Source of the DNA: Butyrivibrio sp. Su6
GTDB taxonomy: Bacteria; Bacillota; Clostridia; Lachnospirales; Lachnospiraceae
Direction of reading: 5' to 3'
Assembly (NCBI RefSeq): GCF_900108105.1
Contig: NZ_FNUR01000010.1
Coordinates: 62,001-126,000 of the forward strand
DNA length: 64,000 nt
Within the stretch, counting starts at the first letter, position 1. Every line of letters begins with the position of its first letter. Under the pieces are notes generated by a model. That model saw only the letters and a list, made by a program, of their open reading frames with translations, was not told the origin of the DNA and did no database searches. This document shows, in pieces, positions 1 to 8,975 of this stretch. A program made the translations under genes and the position numbers.

Positions 1-663
1 AACAGGCAGGTTGAGGAAGTTCTTTATCCTGCTATGGAAGATTACTGTATTGATATCATGATAGGAAAAGGGCCCACAGCAAGGTCTATAAGACTTGACC
101 TTCCACATTTTACTCTGATTGGAGCAACAACAAGGGCAGGAATGCTCTCAGCGCCTCTCCGTGACAGATTCGGAATGATCCATAGGATGGAATTTTATGA
201 TATTGATGAGCTTTGCGCTATCATCAGACAGTCTGCCAAAGTTTTGAACGTTGATGTTGATCCTAATGGAGCAAAAGAGATGGCTAGAAGGAGCCGTGGA
301 ACACCTCGTCTTGCCAACAGGATACTTAAGAGAGTAAGAGATTTTGCCCAGGTAAGGTATGATGGTTCCATAACAGAAGAGGTTGCCAATGTGGCTTTGG
401 ACCTTATGGATGTAGATAAGCTCGGTCTTGACCATACTGACAGAAATATTCTTTTGACTATGATAAATAAGTTTGGTGGTGGCCCTGTGGGGCTTGATAC
501 TCTTGCGGCCGCAATAGGTGAGGATTCCGGCACTATTGAAGACGTCTATGAGCCATATCTTATAAAGAATGGACTTATTAACAGAACGCCCAGGGGAAGA
601 GTTGTAACAGATGAGGCTTATCATCATTTAGGGCTTGAAAACCCAAGCGATGGCGATATATAA
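1..663 (+). CDS. ruvB: Holliday junction branch migration helicase RuvB, C-terminal part (5' end outside window)
   Basis: The reading frame is open from base 1, so the gene starts upstream. RuvB is the hexameric AAA+ motor that drives Holliday junction branch migration with RuvA during recombination repair. Visible are the sensor-1 region ([13 protein letters not shown]), the arginine-finger region (APLRDRFG), the sensor-2 stretch ([18 protein letters not shown]) and the C-terminal winged-helix domain with the conserved [15 protein letters not shown] and RTPRGR segments. The gene ends at a TAA, and zapA follows after 58 bases. Walker A and B lie in the missing part. Identity is very clear from the continuous family match. 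Confidence 0.97.
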   Translation, partial: NRQVEEVLYPAMEDYCIDIMIGKGPTARSIRLDLPHFTLIGATTRAGMLSAPLRDRFGMIHRMEFYDIDELCAIIRQSAKVLNVDVDPNGAKEMARRSRGTPRLANRILKRVRDFAQVRYDGSITEEVANVALDLMDVDKLGLDHTDRNILLTMINKFGGGPVGLDTLAAAIGEDSGTIEDVYEPYLIKNGLINRTPRGRVVTDEAYHHLGLENPSDGDI

Positions 664-721
664 TCAATGAAGTATACATCGTAATAATTCGATAATTAAT
701 TTGTGTTCGGGGGGAGTTTAA

Positions 722-1135
722 ATGGCATCCAAGACAGATACCGAAGTTATCATTGGCGGGAAAGTTTTTACCTTAAGCGGATATGAAAGTGAAGAGTATC
801 TGCAGAAGGTTGCTTCATATATCAACAATAAAATTGCTGAATATAATAAGATTGATGGTTTCAAGAGGCAGCCGATTGATACTCAAAATGTCCTGCTGCA
901 GCTCAACATTGCAGATGATTATTTCAAATCTAAAAAGCAGATTGAGCTTATGGAAGAGCAGCTTTCAGAAAAAGAAAAAGAGCTATATGATCTGAAGCAC
1001 GAGCTTATTGCAACTCAGATCAAGCTTGAGAATACTGAAAAGAACAGTAAGAGCCTGCAGACTAAGCTTGATGATTCATCCAAAAAGATCATTCAGCTTG
1101 AGACTCAGGTCAAAGGAACAGGAAGTAAAAAGTGA
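722..1135 (+). CDS. zapA: Cell division protein ZapA
   Basis: This is a 137-residue protein. The N-terminal half (TEVIIGGKVFTLSGYESEEYL, then INNKIAEY) matches the ZapA fold, a small positive regulator that bundles FtsZ at the division site. The C-terminal half, about residues 70-130, is strongly charged and heptad-like (coiled coil), as in other ZapA proteins, though longer than the B. subtilis form. The start is supported by a strong GGGGGAG ribosome site 6-7 bases upstream. A hairpin terminator follows at once. Location after ruvB and before a U32 peptidase fits a common clostridial arrangement. Confidence 0.9.
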   Translation: MASKTDTEVIIGGKVFTLSGYESEEYLQKVASYINNKIAEYNKIDGFKRQPIDTQNVLLQLNIADDYFKSKKQIELMEEQLSEKEKELYDLKHELIATQIKLENTEKNSKSLQTKLDDSSKKIIQLETQVKGTGSKK

Positions 1136-1140
1136 TTGTT

Positions 1141-1167
1141 TAGGCTGTCTGATGACAGCCTATTTTT
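1141..1167 (+). terminator. Intrinsic terminator after zapA
   Basis: A perfect 9-bp stem (TAGGCTGTC / GACAGCCTA) with a TGAT loop is followed by a five-T run. It lies between the zapA stop and the U32 peptidase start, so the downstream gene may be read through or have its own promoter. Confidence 0.75.
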
Positions 1168-1182
1168 GAGTTAAAAGATATT

Positions 1183-3426
1183 ATGAAGAAAGTAGAATTA
1201 CTTGCCCCGGCCGGGGGCTATGAAACAATGGTTGGCGCCTTTAATGCAGGTGCTGATGCCGTTTATCTTGGTGGAGCGAAATTTGGCGCCAGAGCTTACG
1301 CTGATAATTTTGATACTCAGCAGGTTTTGGACGCTATTTCTTATGCACATTTATTCGGCAAAAAAATCTATATGACTGTGAACACTCTTGTAAAAGAGAG
1401 AGAATACAGTGAGTTATACGATTTTATGCTCCCTTTTGCAGAGAAAAAGCTTGATGGAGTTATTGTTCAGGATCTTGGAGTTATGAAACTAATAAGAGAC
1501 GAATTCCCGGATATTGAACTTCATGCAAGTACACAGGCGACTGTAACAGGTGTAAATGGTGCCAGACTCTTAAAAGAACTTGGCTGTGTAAGAGTCGTTC
1601 CTGCAAGAGAGCTTAGCCTTATGGAGATGAAAGAGATAAGGGAAAAGGCTGATGTGGAAGTAGAAGCCTTTATTCATGGTGCAATGTGTTACTGCTATTC
1701 TGGAATGTGTCTTTTTAGCAGTATGGTTGGAACCAGAAGCGGCAACAGAGGCAGATGTGCACAGCCCTGCAGACTGCCGTATTCTCTTGCAGGCACGAAG
1801 GCTAAAGAGCAGTATCCTCTTAGTCTTAAGGATATGTGCACTGTTTCCATTATTCCTGAACTAATTGAAGCCGGAATAGATTCTTTTAAGATTGAAGGAA
1901 GAATGAAACGCCCTGAATATGCTGCCGGCGTGACATCTATCTACCGCAAATATATCGATCTGTATTATAAAGAGCCTACGGCGCATCATGAGATTTCCAA
2001 AGAGGATATGGAGGTACTAAGTTCTCTTTATTTAAGGTCTCAGATCAGTCAGGGGTATTATCACAAGCACAACGGCAAGGACATGGTAACTCTTGATTCT
2101 CCGTCTTATAACGGCACGTCAGATAAGGTGCTTTCTGATGTAAAAGAGAAATATCTTGATAAAGAGCTGAAACTTAAATGTAAGCTTAGCTGCAGGCTTT
2201 GCGTTGGAGAAGAGGCATCTCTTATTATGTCTCTTGTTCATAGTGGGCAGGAGATTGTTCTTGAAACACATGGCAACAAAGTTCAGGAGGCTTCAAAGCG
2301 TCCTATGGACAAGGAAAGCGTTCTTAAACAGCTTTCAAAGTTTGGCGGCACAGCATTTGAACCTGAGAAAATTGATATAGATATAGATGATCGCGGAAGT
2401 GGAAAGGGCATTTTTATTCCTGTAAGTGAGCTCAATGAACTTAGAAGGAATCTATGTGATCAGATGATTGCATGCATTACTGAGCCGGATAACGACTCTG
2501 CTGCTATGAAGGTAACAAAAGAAAACGCAGATGAGCTTGAAAGTAAGGTATCTGAACTACCTGATCACAAGCCTTGTCTTCACGTTCTTGTTAATACAAC
2601 ACAGCAGCTTAAGAGTGCGCTTGAGGTTCAGAGCGAAAAACATAATATATCCAGAATCTATATTGACAGCAATCTTGTTTTGGGAAGTGATGGCTCTTTT
2701 GACGGCAATGGAGCTGAGATTTTTGTGGCGCTTCCTTATATGACAAGGCATGAAAACTTTGATGGAACTCTTGATATTGAAAAAATAGCAGATTCTGCTA
2801 TGGCGAAGGGGGCTTCAGGGCTTCTTGTGCGCAATCTTGAACAGCTTGGAATACTTAAGTTTAGAGGATATACAGGTAAGATTGTCCTTGATTATGGTAT
2901 GTATATTTGGAATGAGCAGGCAGCTTCCATGATAAAAGATATGGTATCAGAAGTGTCTGTTCCCCTGGAGCTTACTATTCATGAGGCAGCTGAAGTAACA
3001 GATAAAGTCAGGAAAAACCTTGGTATTCCTGTATCCTTTAATGTTTATGGATACGCTCCAATGATGATAAGTGCAGGGTGTGTTAAAAAAACACTTGATA
3101 AATGCAGCGGTAATCAGGGAAAAATATCGGTTTCTCAAACTGCTATTGTAGACAGAATGGGCAATGAGCTTAAGATAACAACAAATTGCCGTAATTGTTA
3201 CAATGTTATTTGGAATGCACTTCCAACATCGCTTCATAAAAAGATGGAGAATATTGCTGGAAGATTTTCTTTTGACAATTACAGAGTAGATCTGACAGTT
3301 GAGGATAGTGCAGCATCATTAAAAGTCCTTAACGGTTATTCAGACTTTTTGAGAAATGGTGCTATAGGCAAAGAGTTTGATAATCTCAAATTTACAACCG
3401 GGCATTTTAAACGCGGAGTAGAATAG
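1183..3426 (+). CDS. U32 family peptidase / collagenase-like protein
   Basis: This 747-residue protein has an N-terminal U32 domain beginning KKVELLAPAGGYE. The family signature lies near residues 160-200 (EAFIHGAMCYCYSGMC followed by GNRGRCAQPCR). These cysteines match those of the E. coli RlhA/YegQ group and of clostridial members. Known U32 proteins include secreted collagenase-like proteases, but many intracellular members act in RNA hydroxylation (RlhA, TrhP), using cysteine-ligated clusters. No signal peptide is seen, so an RNA-modification role is as plausible as proteolysis. The C-terminal half (about 400-747) is the extended form common in Clostridia and carries another cysteine pair (NCRNC). 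The ribosome site is weak. Confidence 0.88.
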   Translation: MKKVELLAPAGGYETMVGAFNAGADAVYLGGAKFGARAYADNFDTQQVLDAISYAHLFGKKIYMTVNTLVKEREYSELYDFMLPFAEKKLDGVIVQDLGVMKLIRDEFPDIELHASTQATVTGVNGARLLKELGCVRVVPARELSLMEMKEIREKADVEVEAFIHGAMCYCYSGMCLFSSMVGTRSGNRGRCAQPCRLPYSLAGTKAKEQYPLSLKDMCTVSIIPELIEAGIDSFKIEGRMKRPEYAAGVTSIYRKYIDLYYKEPTAHHEISKEDMEVLSSLYLRSQISQGYYHKHNGKDMVTLDSPSYNGTSDKVLSDVKEKYLDKELKLKCKLSCRLCVGEEASLIMSLVHSGQEIVLETHGNKVQEASKRPMDKESVLKQLSKFGGTAFEPEKIDIDIDDRGSGKGIFIPVSELNELRRNLCDQMIACITEPDNDSAAMKVTKENADELESKVSELPDHKPCLHVLVNTTQQLKSALEVQSEKHNISRIYIDSNLVLGSDGSFDGNGAEIFVALPYMTRHENFDGTLDIEKIADSAMAKGASGLLVRNLEQLGILKFRGYTGKIVLDYGMYIWNEQAASMIKDMVSEVSVPLELTIHEAAEVTDKVRKNLGIPVSFNVYGYAPMMISAGCVKKTLDKCSGNQGKISVSQTAIVDRMGNELKITTNCRNCYNVIWNALPTSLHKKMENIAGRFSFDNYRVDLTVEDSAASLKVLNGYSDFLRNGAIGKEFDNLKFTTGHFKRGVE

Positions 3427-3430
3427 ACTA

Positions 3431-4792
3431 ATGGAATTATACGTAACTGAAATATCAAAATATGTAATTGCTTTTCTTATGTTTTTATATACTTTGGAGG
3501 CATTTGTTGCATTTAGATGGCGTACTGAAAAAAAGAGAACAGGACTATATATCAGGCAGATCATATTGATGTTCGCGGTTCAGATCGCATGTTTTGTTCA
3601 GATAATGGCAAGGACCGGAAAGCCGGTTTACCTGTTTTTCTTTGCCTTTCAGATAATTGCCTTTTCATCTGTCCTTCTTTTGTTTTATGTTATCTATCCT
3701 GACGGAAACAGGCTTATCATAAACAACAGTTGTATGCTCATGATGATAGGTCTTATCATGCTTACAAGACTGTCCTATGACAGGGCTGTGAAGCAGTTCT
3801 TTATTATTGTCGCTTCATTCGTAGTGGGCTTTATTGTGCCTGAGATCATATTCAGATTTGAGTTCCTTAAGAAATTCACATGGATATATGCGGCTATGGG
3901 CGTCGTGGCAATAGGAATAGTTCTTCTTTTGGGAGCTGTCACTAATGGATCCAAAATTTCCTACACAATTGGCGGCATAACACTTCAGCCCTCTGAATTT
4001 GTTAAGATCCTCTTCTTGTTCTTTATGGCAGGAGCTCTTGATAGTGCAGAGAATATCTGGCAGCTATTTCTTGCTTCAGCGGTAGCTGCAATACATGTAA
4101 TAATCCTGGTTTTGTCAAAAGACCTGGGAAGTGCCCTTATCTTTTTTGTGATTTATCTGGCACTTATATATATATCAACAGAGAATATCGGGTATTTGGC
4201 CATGGGGCTTTCTTTTGGAGCACTGGCAAGTGTGATCGCATATAAGCTCTTTTCTCATATTCAGGTCAGGGTTCAGGCATGGCTTGATCCTTTCTCAGAT
4301 ATCGAATCAACAGGTTATCAATTATCACAGTCCCTTTTTGGTATAAGTTCAGGCGGATGGTTTGGACTTGGCCTTTATGGAGGAACACCAAAGTCAATTC
4401 CATTTGTAGAGCAGGACTTTATTTTTTCTGCCATAGCAGAGGAAATGGGAGTTATTTTTGCTGTGCTCATGGCACTTATCTGTGTCAGCACATTTATTGA
4501 GATCATGAGACTTGGCTATTTTCTTAGAGATACATATTACAGACTTATAGTCTGCGGAATTGGAGTGGCCTATATTTTTCAGACTTTCCTTACAATTGGC
4601 GGCGGATCAAAGTTTATTCCGCTTACGGGTGTAACACTGCCATTTGTGAGCTATGGCGGCTCATCTGTGCTCGTAACAATAATGATGATCATGATAACAC
4701 AGGGAATCTTTATGATCAGAACAGATGAGAGATATGAAGCTATTGAAAGAATGAAGAGGCGCAGAGAAAATGAGAGAAGAAAAGAATACTAA
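3431..4792 (+). CDS. FtsW/RodA/SpoVE family cell-wall polymerase
   Basis: This 453-residue, highly hydrophobic protein belongs to the SEDS family, which polymerises lipid II glycan strands together with a class B PBP. Family features include the GGITLQPSEFVKI segment, the SKDLGSALIFF segment, the YQLSQSLFGISSGGWFGLGL region and the C-terminal GVTLPFVSYGGSS motif. It follows the U32 gene after 4 bases and overlaps the next gene (a PBP) by 23 bases, so the two are probably translationally coupled as a SEDS-PBP pair. Whether it serves division (FtsW), elongation (RodA) or another process cannot be settled from sequence alone. Confidence 0.92.
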   Translation: MELYVTEISKYVIAFLMFLYTLEAFVAFRWRTEKKRTGLYIRQIILMFAVQIACFVQIMARTGKPVYLFFFAFQIIAFSSVLLLFYVIYPDGNRLIINNSCMLMMIGLIMLTRLSYDRAVKQFFIIVASFVVGFIVPEIIFRFEFLKKFTWIYAAMGVVAIGIVLLLGAVTNGSKISYTIGGITLQPSEFVKILFLFFMAGALDSAENIWQLFLASAVAAIHVIILVLSKDLGSALIFFVIYLALIYISTENIGYLAMGLSFGALASVIAYKLFSHIQVRVQAWLDPFSDIESTGYQLSQSLFGISSGGWFGLGLYGGTPKSIPFVEQDFIFSAIAEEMGVIFAVLMALICVSTFIEIMRLGYFLRDTYYRLIVCGIGVAYIFQTFLTIGGGSKFIPLTGVTLPFVSYGGSSVLVTIMMIMITQGIFMIRTDERYEAIERMKRRRENERRKEY

Positions 4793-6209
4793 CAGGAAGA
4801 AGATAAGATCATATCCAATCATTGTGCTTTCTGTGTTCTATGCTGTCTTGTTCGGGGCTATGCTTGGTTATATCTGCTACTATTCATACTCAAACAGACA
4901 GACCCTTATGAATAACAGTTTCAATACAAGACAGGCAATTCTTTTGGCACAGAATTCAAGAGGAAAGATCCTTTCAAGGGATGGAGAAGTCCTGGCTTAT
5001 ACAGAGGAAGCAGAGGATGGAACGGAAACAAGAATCTATCCCTATGAAAAAGAATTTGCTCATGTAGTTGGCTATGCAACAAACGGTAAGGCAGGAATAG
5101 AAGCGCTTGCCAACTACTATCTTATCAATACAAGTATAGATCTTTCCGAGAAAGTAAAGCTTGATGCTACAGGTGCTAAGTATCCGGGTGACAATGTTGT
5201 GAGCACTTTGGATGTAACTCTACAGGAAGTAGCTTACAATGCGCTTTCTGCAAGAAAAGGAGCAATAGTAGTATCTAATCCTAAAACCGGTGAGATATTG
5301 GCGATGGTATCAAAACCAGATTTTGATCCCAATTCCATAGCTCAGGAGTGGGATAGCCTTTTGGCTGATAAATCCACTGATGCAAAGCTGTTAAACAGAG
5401 CAACTCAGGGCCTTTACCCTCCTGGATCAACATTTAAGATCATTACATCACTTGCTTACTTAAAAGATCACCCTACAGATTATGCTAATTACAGATATAC
5501 ATGTTCCGGAAGCTTTAGTGTTGGAACAGATAAGATTTCCTGCTACCATGGACAGGTTCACGGCAGCCTTGACCTTTTTACATCCTTTGCTGAATCCTGT
5601 AATTCATCATTTGCCAACATAGGTATGGGCGTATCCGGAAAGTCTTTTAGCACTACATTAGATGACCTTATGTTTGGTCAGGAACTACCTTTGGAAGTTC
5701 TATATTCAAAGAGCAGTGCTGAGTATTCCGATGACATGTCAAATGCAGATAAAATGCAGCTTTCCATTGGTCAGGGAACAACTTCTGTAACGCCAATGCA
5801 TATGAATATGATCACTTGTGCTGTGGCCAATGACGGAGTCCTTATGAAGCCTTGTTTCTATACTCAGGTTAAGAGTGAAGAGGGAAAGGTTGTTGAGAAT
5901 GTTTCTTTTGAAAAATATAAGAGACTTATGTCTTCTGAGGAGTCAGCTATTTTAAAGAAAATGATGGAGCAGGTTGTTCAAACAGGAACAGCCAGCAAGC
6001 TAAAGGGTTTATCCTATAGCGCTGCAGGTAAGACAGGCTCTGCTGAGTTTAATTCTCAGTCAGATTCCCATGCCTGGTTTACAGGATATGCTCCTGCTGA
6101 AGATCCGCAGATCTGCGTGACGATCATAGTTGAAAATGCAGGAAGCGGCGGAAGCTACGCAGTTCCTATCGCTAAGCGTATTTTTGACGCATATTTTGGA
6201 GTGGAGTGA
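4770..6209 (+). CDS. Class B penicillin-binding protein (transpeptidase)
   Basis: This 479-residue protein has one N-terminal membrane segment (about residues 14-38) and a transpeptidase domain with all three active-site motifs: STFK (Ser220, Lys223), SCN (276-278) and KTG (421-423). The protein is short, with a reduced N-terminal dimerisation module, like mycobacterial PbpA, which also pairs with a SEDS protein. It probably cross-links peptidoglycan made by the polymerase encoded immediately upstream, with which it overlaps by 23 bases. A complete active site means it should bind beta-lactams. Confidence 0.92.
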   Translation: MREEKNTNRKKIRSYPIIVLSVFYAVLFGAMLGYICYYSYSNRQTLMNNSFNTRQAILLAQNSRGKILSRDGEVLAYTEEAEDGTETRIYPYEKEFAHVVGYATNGKAGIEALANYYLINTSIDLSEKVKLDATGAKYPGDNVVSTLDVTLQEVAYNALSARKGAIVVSNPKTGEILAMVSKPDFDPNSIAQEWDSLLADKSTDAKLLNRATQGLYPPGSTFKIITSLAYLKDHPTDYANYRYTCSGSFSVGTDKISCYHGQVHGSLDLFTSFAESCNSSFANIGMGVSGKSFSTTLDDLMFGQELPLEVLYSKSSAEYSDDMSNADKMQLSIGQGTTSVTPMHMNMITCAVANDGVLMKPCFYTQVKSEEGKVVENVSFEKYKRLMSSEESAILKKMMEQVVQTGTASKLKGLSYSAAGKTGSAEFNSQSDSHAWFTGYAPAEDPQICVTIIVENAGSGGSYAVPIAKRIFDAYFGVE

Positions 6210-6304
6210 TCTGCCCGTAAAAAAGTATAATAATCAGCTCTAATATGTTAGAATTGATTGTAAATTATATATATGAATTAAAAAGTTTTTCCTTGGGAGT
6301 TGAG

Positions 6305-6658
6305 ATGAAAAAAAGAGGATTCTGTGAGTTTTATAAGGATCTGTATTGGGGAGCTTCTGTAAATAACAAGGCACTGGTCAAATGGAAACTAAAACATGGA
6401 GCGGGGCAGCTTTCTATTTTTTGTGTTACAAGAGCCTTGAATACAAGTGACCAGCTTGATATTGTGCACTGTGCTTTCTTAAAACAGGCTTATTTTAAAG
6501 CGCATCCTTCCTATATTTATGGAATTGCTACCAGCCATGATGAGGCGGTTGACCTGGTACTCAGAATTTCGCAGGAAGCATCTATGGCTGGCATGGACGG
6601 AAGACTTATTGATTATCTTGATAGCAGAGAAAGTAATAATTCGCAGAGCTTATCTTGA
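6305..6658 (+). CDS. Small conserved-looking protein of unknown function
   Basis: This is 117 residues if begun at the ATG at 6305, which has a GGGAG site about 6 bases upstream. A longer frame from 6245 has no ribosome site and would add 20 residues. The protein is soluble, has no signal peptide and carries scattered aromatic residues (EFYKDLYWG, KAHPSYIYGIA). The segment TSHDEAVDLVLRISQEA looks helical. No family is recognised. It lies between the SEDS-PBP pair and the DUF2953 gene, all on one strand, but without overlap. Confidence 0.65.
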   Translation: MKKRGFCEFYKDLYWGASVNNKALVKWKLKHGAGQLSIFCVTRALNTSDQLDIVHCAFLKQAYFKAHPSYIYGIATSHDEAVDLVLRISQEASMAGMDGRLIDYLDSRESNNSQSLS

Positions 6659-6688
6659 AATAAGAAAAATTAATTGACGGGGATTTTT

Positions 6689-7693
6689 ATGTTGGCGGGT
6701 GTATTAACATTTTTGAAGATATTAGGGATTATTCTGCTTTGTGTAATTGGATTTATCCTTATTCTTTTACTTCTTATCCTGTTTGTTCCTGTCAGATACA
6801 GGATTGACAGTTTAATACCGAGAACAGATCTGGAAAAGGAATTTGATGTAGAAAAAATATATGCCAAGGTGTCATTTTCCTGGCTCCTTCACATTTTAAG
6901 CGGTGGAATAGTATATCCGGAGAACAAGCAATTTGAAGTCAGATTATTTGGCATCAGGATTTTTCCTTTAAGGAAAAAGAAGGAAAAGGCCGATAATAAA
7001 GATAATAAAGATGAGAGTAAACCTTCTGGCGGCGTTGTAGAAATGAGCAATATTCCTGAAAATGATCATGTGGAGGAGGCTAAGGAAGAAGCAGATTCTG
7101 TAGAAACAGATACAGTAGAAACAGATACAGCTGAAGCTTCAGAAAAAGAAGAGACAAATCCTTCTGATGAAGCTGCAGCCGGAAAAGAATCTGATGAAGA
7201 AGCTTCAGACGAGCCAAGATCATTTTTGGATGTACTTTGGAATATCATAGATAAGGTTACTAGTATTCTGGAAACGCCACAAAATGTGTTTGAAAAAATA
7301 CAATATACAATATCTAGAGTTTGTGGTAAGATTAGTATGATTAAAACCACAATAGAGAACGACATCTTTAAGAGAGCATTTGGCCTCGTAAAGCGTAAAC
7401 TTTTACGGATCATTAAGATGATCCTTCCTGACAAATGTAATATCCGATTAGGTCTTGGAACCGGGGACCCGGCACAGACTGCTGAGCTTGTAGGTATCTT
7501 TGGCGCCATGTATCCTTTTCTTTTTAACAAGGTCAGTTTTGAACCTGATTTTGATGAGAAAGTCATAGAAATGGATGCACATTTGAAGGGACACATCACA
7601 GTATTTACTATTGTTTACAGTGCGGCGGTCTGCTTTTTTAACAAAGATGTTAAAAAGGTAATCAGGCGCTTCAAAAAAATATTAAGATCGTAA
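6689..7693 (+). CDS. DUF2953 (YtfI-like) membrane protein
   Basis: One strong N-terminal membrane helix (about residues 1-35) is followed by a short RYRID segment, an acidic low-complexity linker rich in E, D and K with repeated VETDT (about 110-180), and a C-terminal domain. That domain contains KCNIRLGLGTGDPAQTAELVGIFGAMYP, typical of DUF2953 proteins such as B. subtilis YtfI. The ATG at 6689 has a GGGGA site 5 bases away, better than the in-frame TTG at 6674. In Bacillus, ytfI sits next to ytfJ (gerW), and the same order is kept here, which supports the call. The biochemical function is unknown; a spore or envelope role is inferred. Confidence 0.8.
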   Translation: MLAGVLTFLKILGIILLCVIGFILILLLLILFVPVRYRIDSLIPRTDLEKEFDVEKIYAKVSFSWLLHILSGGIVYPENKQFEVRLFGIRIFPLRKKKEKADNKDNKDESKPSGGVVEMSNIPENDHVEEAKEEADSVETDTVETDTAEASEKEETNPSDEAAAGKESDEEASDEPRSFLDVLWNIIDKVTSILETPQNVFEKIQYTISRVCGKISMIKTTIENDIFKRAFGLVKRKLLRIIKMILPDKCNIRLGLGTGDPAQTAELVGIFGAMYPFLFNKVSFEPDFDEKVIEMDAHLKGHITVFTIVYSAAVCFFNKDVKKVIRRFKKILRS

Positions 7694-7715
7694 TAAAACT
7701 GATTATCTGGAGGGT

Positions 7716-8117
7716 ATGATGGGAGAGAATAATTTTAACGGCGTAGTTGAGTCATTATTAAACGGAATGCATTCTGTAATTGAGGCCAAGACAGTAGTTG
7801 GTCAGCCTACTCAGGTTGGTGATACTATTGTTCTTCCTTTGGTAGATGTATCTTTTGGTGTTGGAGCCGGTGCTACATCTGCTGACAAGAAGAACGGCGG
7901 AACAGGCGGATTTGGTGCCAAGATGTCTCCAAGTGCAGTCCTTGTTATCAAGAATGGTTCCACAAAACTTGTTAATATCAAGAATCAGGATGCTGTTACA
8001 AAGGTCCTTGATCTCGTACCGGATATTGTGGATCGCTTTGCAAGCAAAAAAGAAAATATGATGGACGATGGCGAAGCGGTAGACATTGCTTTTCCTCAGG
8101 AAGACAATAAAGAGTAA
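7716..8117 (+). CDS. ytfJ: GerW/YtfJ family protein
   Basis: This is a 133-residue protein of the GerW (YtfJ) family, marked by VGQPTQVGDTIVLPLVDVSFGVGAG, a glycine-rich FGAKMSPSAVL stretch and a C-terminal helix ending DIVDRFASKK. In Bacillus, GerW is a forespore protein needed for efficient L-alanine germination, but homologues also occur in bacteria not seen to form spores. Two ATG codons in a row begin the frame; the second (7719) has the better spacing from GGAGG. It follows the DUF2953 gene by 22 bases and is probably co-transcribed with it. Confidence 0.9.
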   Translation: MMGENNFNGVVESLLNGMHSVIEAKTVVGQPTQVGDTIVLPLVDVSFGVGAGATSADKKNGGTGGFGAKMSPSAVLVIKNGSTKLVNIKNQDAVTKVLDLVPDIVDRFASKKENMMDDGEAVDIAFPQEDNKE

Positions 8118-8181
8118 TGTTGTAAGAGCTGCCTTTTGACAAAAGTCCATATAGGCGGCAGTAGTAACGGGGGCAATTACT

Positions 8182-8718
8182 ATGGTAGAAAAGAGAAATT
8201 TGGAAGAGATTATCTTAAACGGCACAGAGGATGATCTTTCAGAACTTCGCGTATGGCTTTTTAAAGAGAGTGTACGTCTTGAGAATCAGGAGAGTGCGCT
8301 GTCTGAGCGATATGCTCGTTTGGAAGCAGATGAGCAGGCTTTTAGAGACAGGATGGATATAGCAGAGAGAAAGCTTGAAACTGCATCAAAAAAACTTAAT
8401 AATGACAAAGCTTTATTTGAACAGAGATTAAAAATCCTCAACAGCGGATTTGATCAGTTAAACAGCGATAAAAAGAAACTCGAGGCTGACTTTATCAGAC
8501 TTGAGAGAGAAAAGATGTATCAGAGAGAAAATGAATATGATGCTCTGGATCTTCTTTTCAGGGGAGCCAACACTCCACTCACATTGAAAAAGAGATATAA
8601 AGACCTCATGAAAATGTTCCATCCTGACAACATAAGCGGAGATGCAGACATGGTTCGGCTTATAAATCAGGAATATGCTTCACTTTGCAGGCAGTATGAC
8701 ATGAGTGTTTTTAATTAA
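8182..8718 (+). CDS. Coiled-coil protein with C-terminal J domain
   Basis: This 178-residue protein has a long charged heptad-like helix (about residues 25-120: many E, K, L, A) and then a short J-domain-like segment near the C-terminus. The segment reads KKRYKDLMKMFHPDN followed by INQEYASL, with the HPD tripeptide intact. J domains stimulate the ATPase of DnaK/Hsp70; here the domain is C-terminal rather than N-terminal, and no zinc-finger or substrate domains of DnaJ are present. It is likely a specialised co-chaperone that brings DnaK to a partner recognised by the coiled coil. It sits 64 bases after the ytfJ-like gene, with ACGGGGGC upstream of its ATG. Confidence 0.75.
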   Translation: MVEKRNLEEIILNGTEDDLSELRVWLFKESVRLENQESALSERYARLEADEQAFRDRMDIAERKLETASKKLNNDKALFEQRLKILNSGFDQLNSDKKKLEADFIRLEREKMYQRENEYDALDLLFRGANTPLTLKKRYKDLMKMFHPDNISGDADMVRLINQEYASLCRQYDMSVFN

Positions 8719-8727
8719 AAAATAATT

Positions 8728-8791
8728 TTGACAACATAGTATTTATATGATAACCTTTATCAAGTCATTGCCTGTCTTGGGCAATGACTTG
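8728..8791 (+). promoter_or_regulatory. TTGACA element and perfect hairpin upstream of recA
   Basis: A TTGACA box (8728-8733) precedes a perfect 12-bp inverted repeat (8761-8772 and 8780-8791, loop TGTCTTG). No T run follows on either strand, so this is not a standard terminator. The matching -10 is poor (TAACCT at 8751, 17-bp spacer). The hairpin could begin a small transcript, stabilise an mRNA end or bind a protein. The function is unknown. Confidence 0.4.
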
Positions 8792-8923
8792 TGTATGTTC
8801 TAAGGGGAAATGGTTATACAGTATTTATCAGGTGCTGTATGCTGACAGATCTTTTTGGCATTTCTGCCAGGAATTTCAAAGAGTAACTTGTAAAAAGAAT
8901 TATCAAATTTGTAGAAAAAATTA

Positions 8924-8952
8924 TTGACACAATCGAACACTTGTTTTAGTAT
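8924..8952 (+). promoter_or_regulatory. recA promoter
   Basis: A consensus -35 TTGACA (8924-8929) and a -10 TAGTAT (8947-8952) are separated by exactly 17 bp. Transcription would start near 8959. One candidate LexA site lies inside the spacer and reaches the -10 boundary, and a better one lies just after the start, which is the expected layout for SOS repression. Confidence 0.85.
8935..8946 (+). promoter_or_regulatory. Candidate LexA (SOS) box 1
   Basis: GAACACTTGTTT differs by one base from the Gram-positive SOS core GAAC-N4-GTTC. It fills the spacer between the recA -35 and -10 boxes, a position where bound LexA would block RNA polymerase. Confidence 0.6.
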
Positions 8953-8963
8953 GTTTATATACA

Positions 8964-8975
8964 GAACGAATGTTC
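8964..8975 (+). promoter_or_regulatory. LexA (SOS) box 2
   Basis: GAACGAATGTTC is a perfect match to GAAC-N4-GTTC, preceded by CA and followed by TT. It lies just downstream of the predicted recA start of transcription and 17 bases before the recA ATG. Its start is 29 bp after that of box 1, roughly three helical turns, so the two sites face the same side of the DNA. Confidence 0.85.

Noticed and set aside
148-627. A 159-codon minus-strand frame across the ruvB 3' part
   Set aside because: It lies fully inside the strongly supported ruvB frame on the other strand, has no ribosome site and resembles no family.
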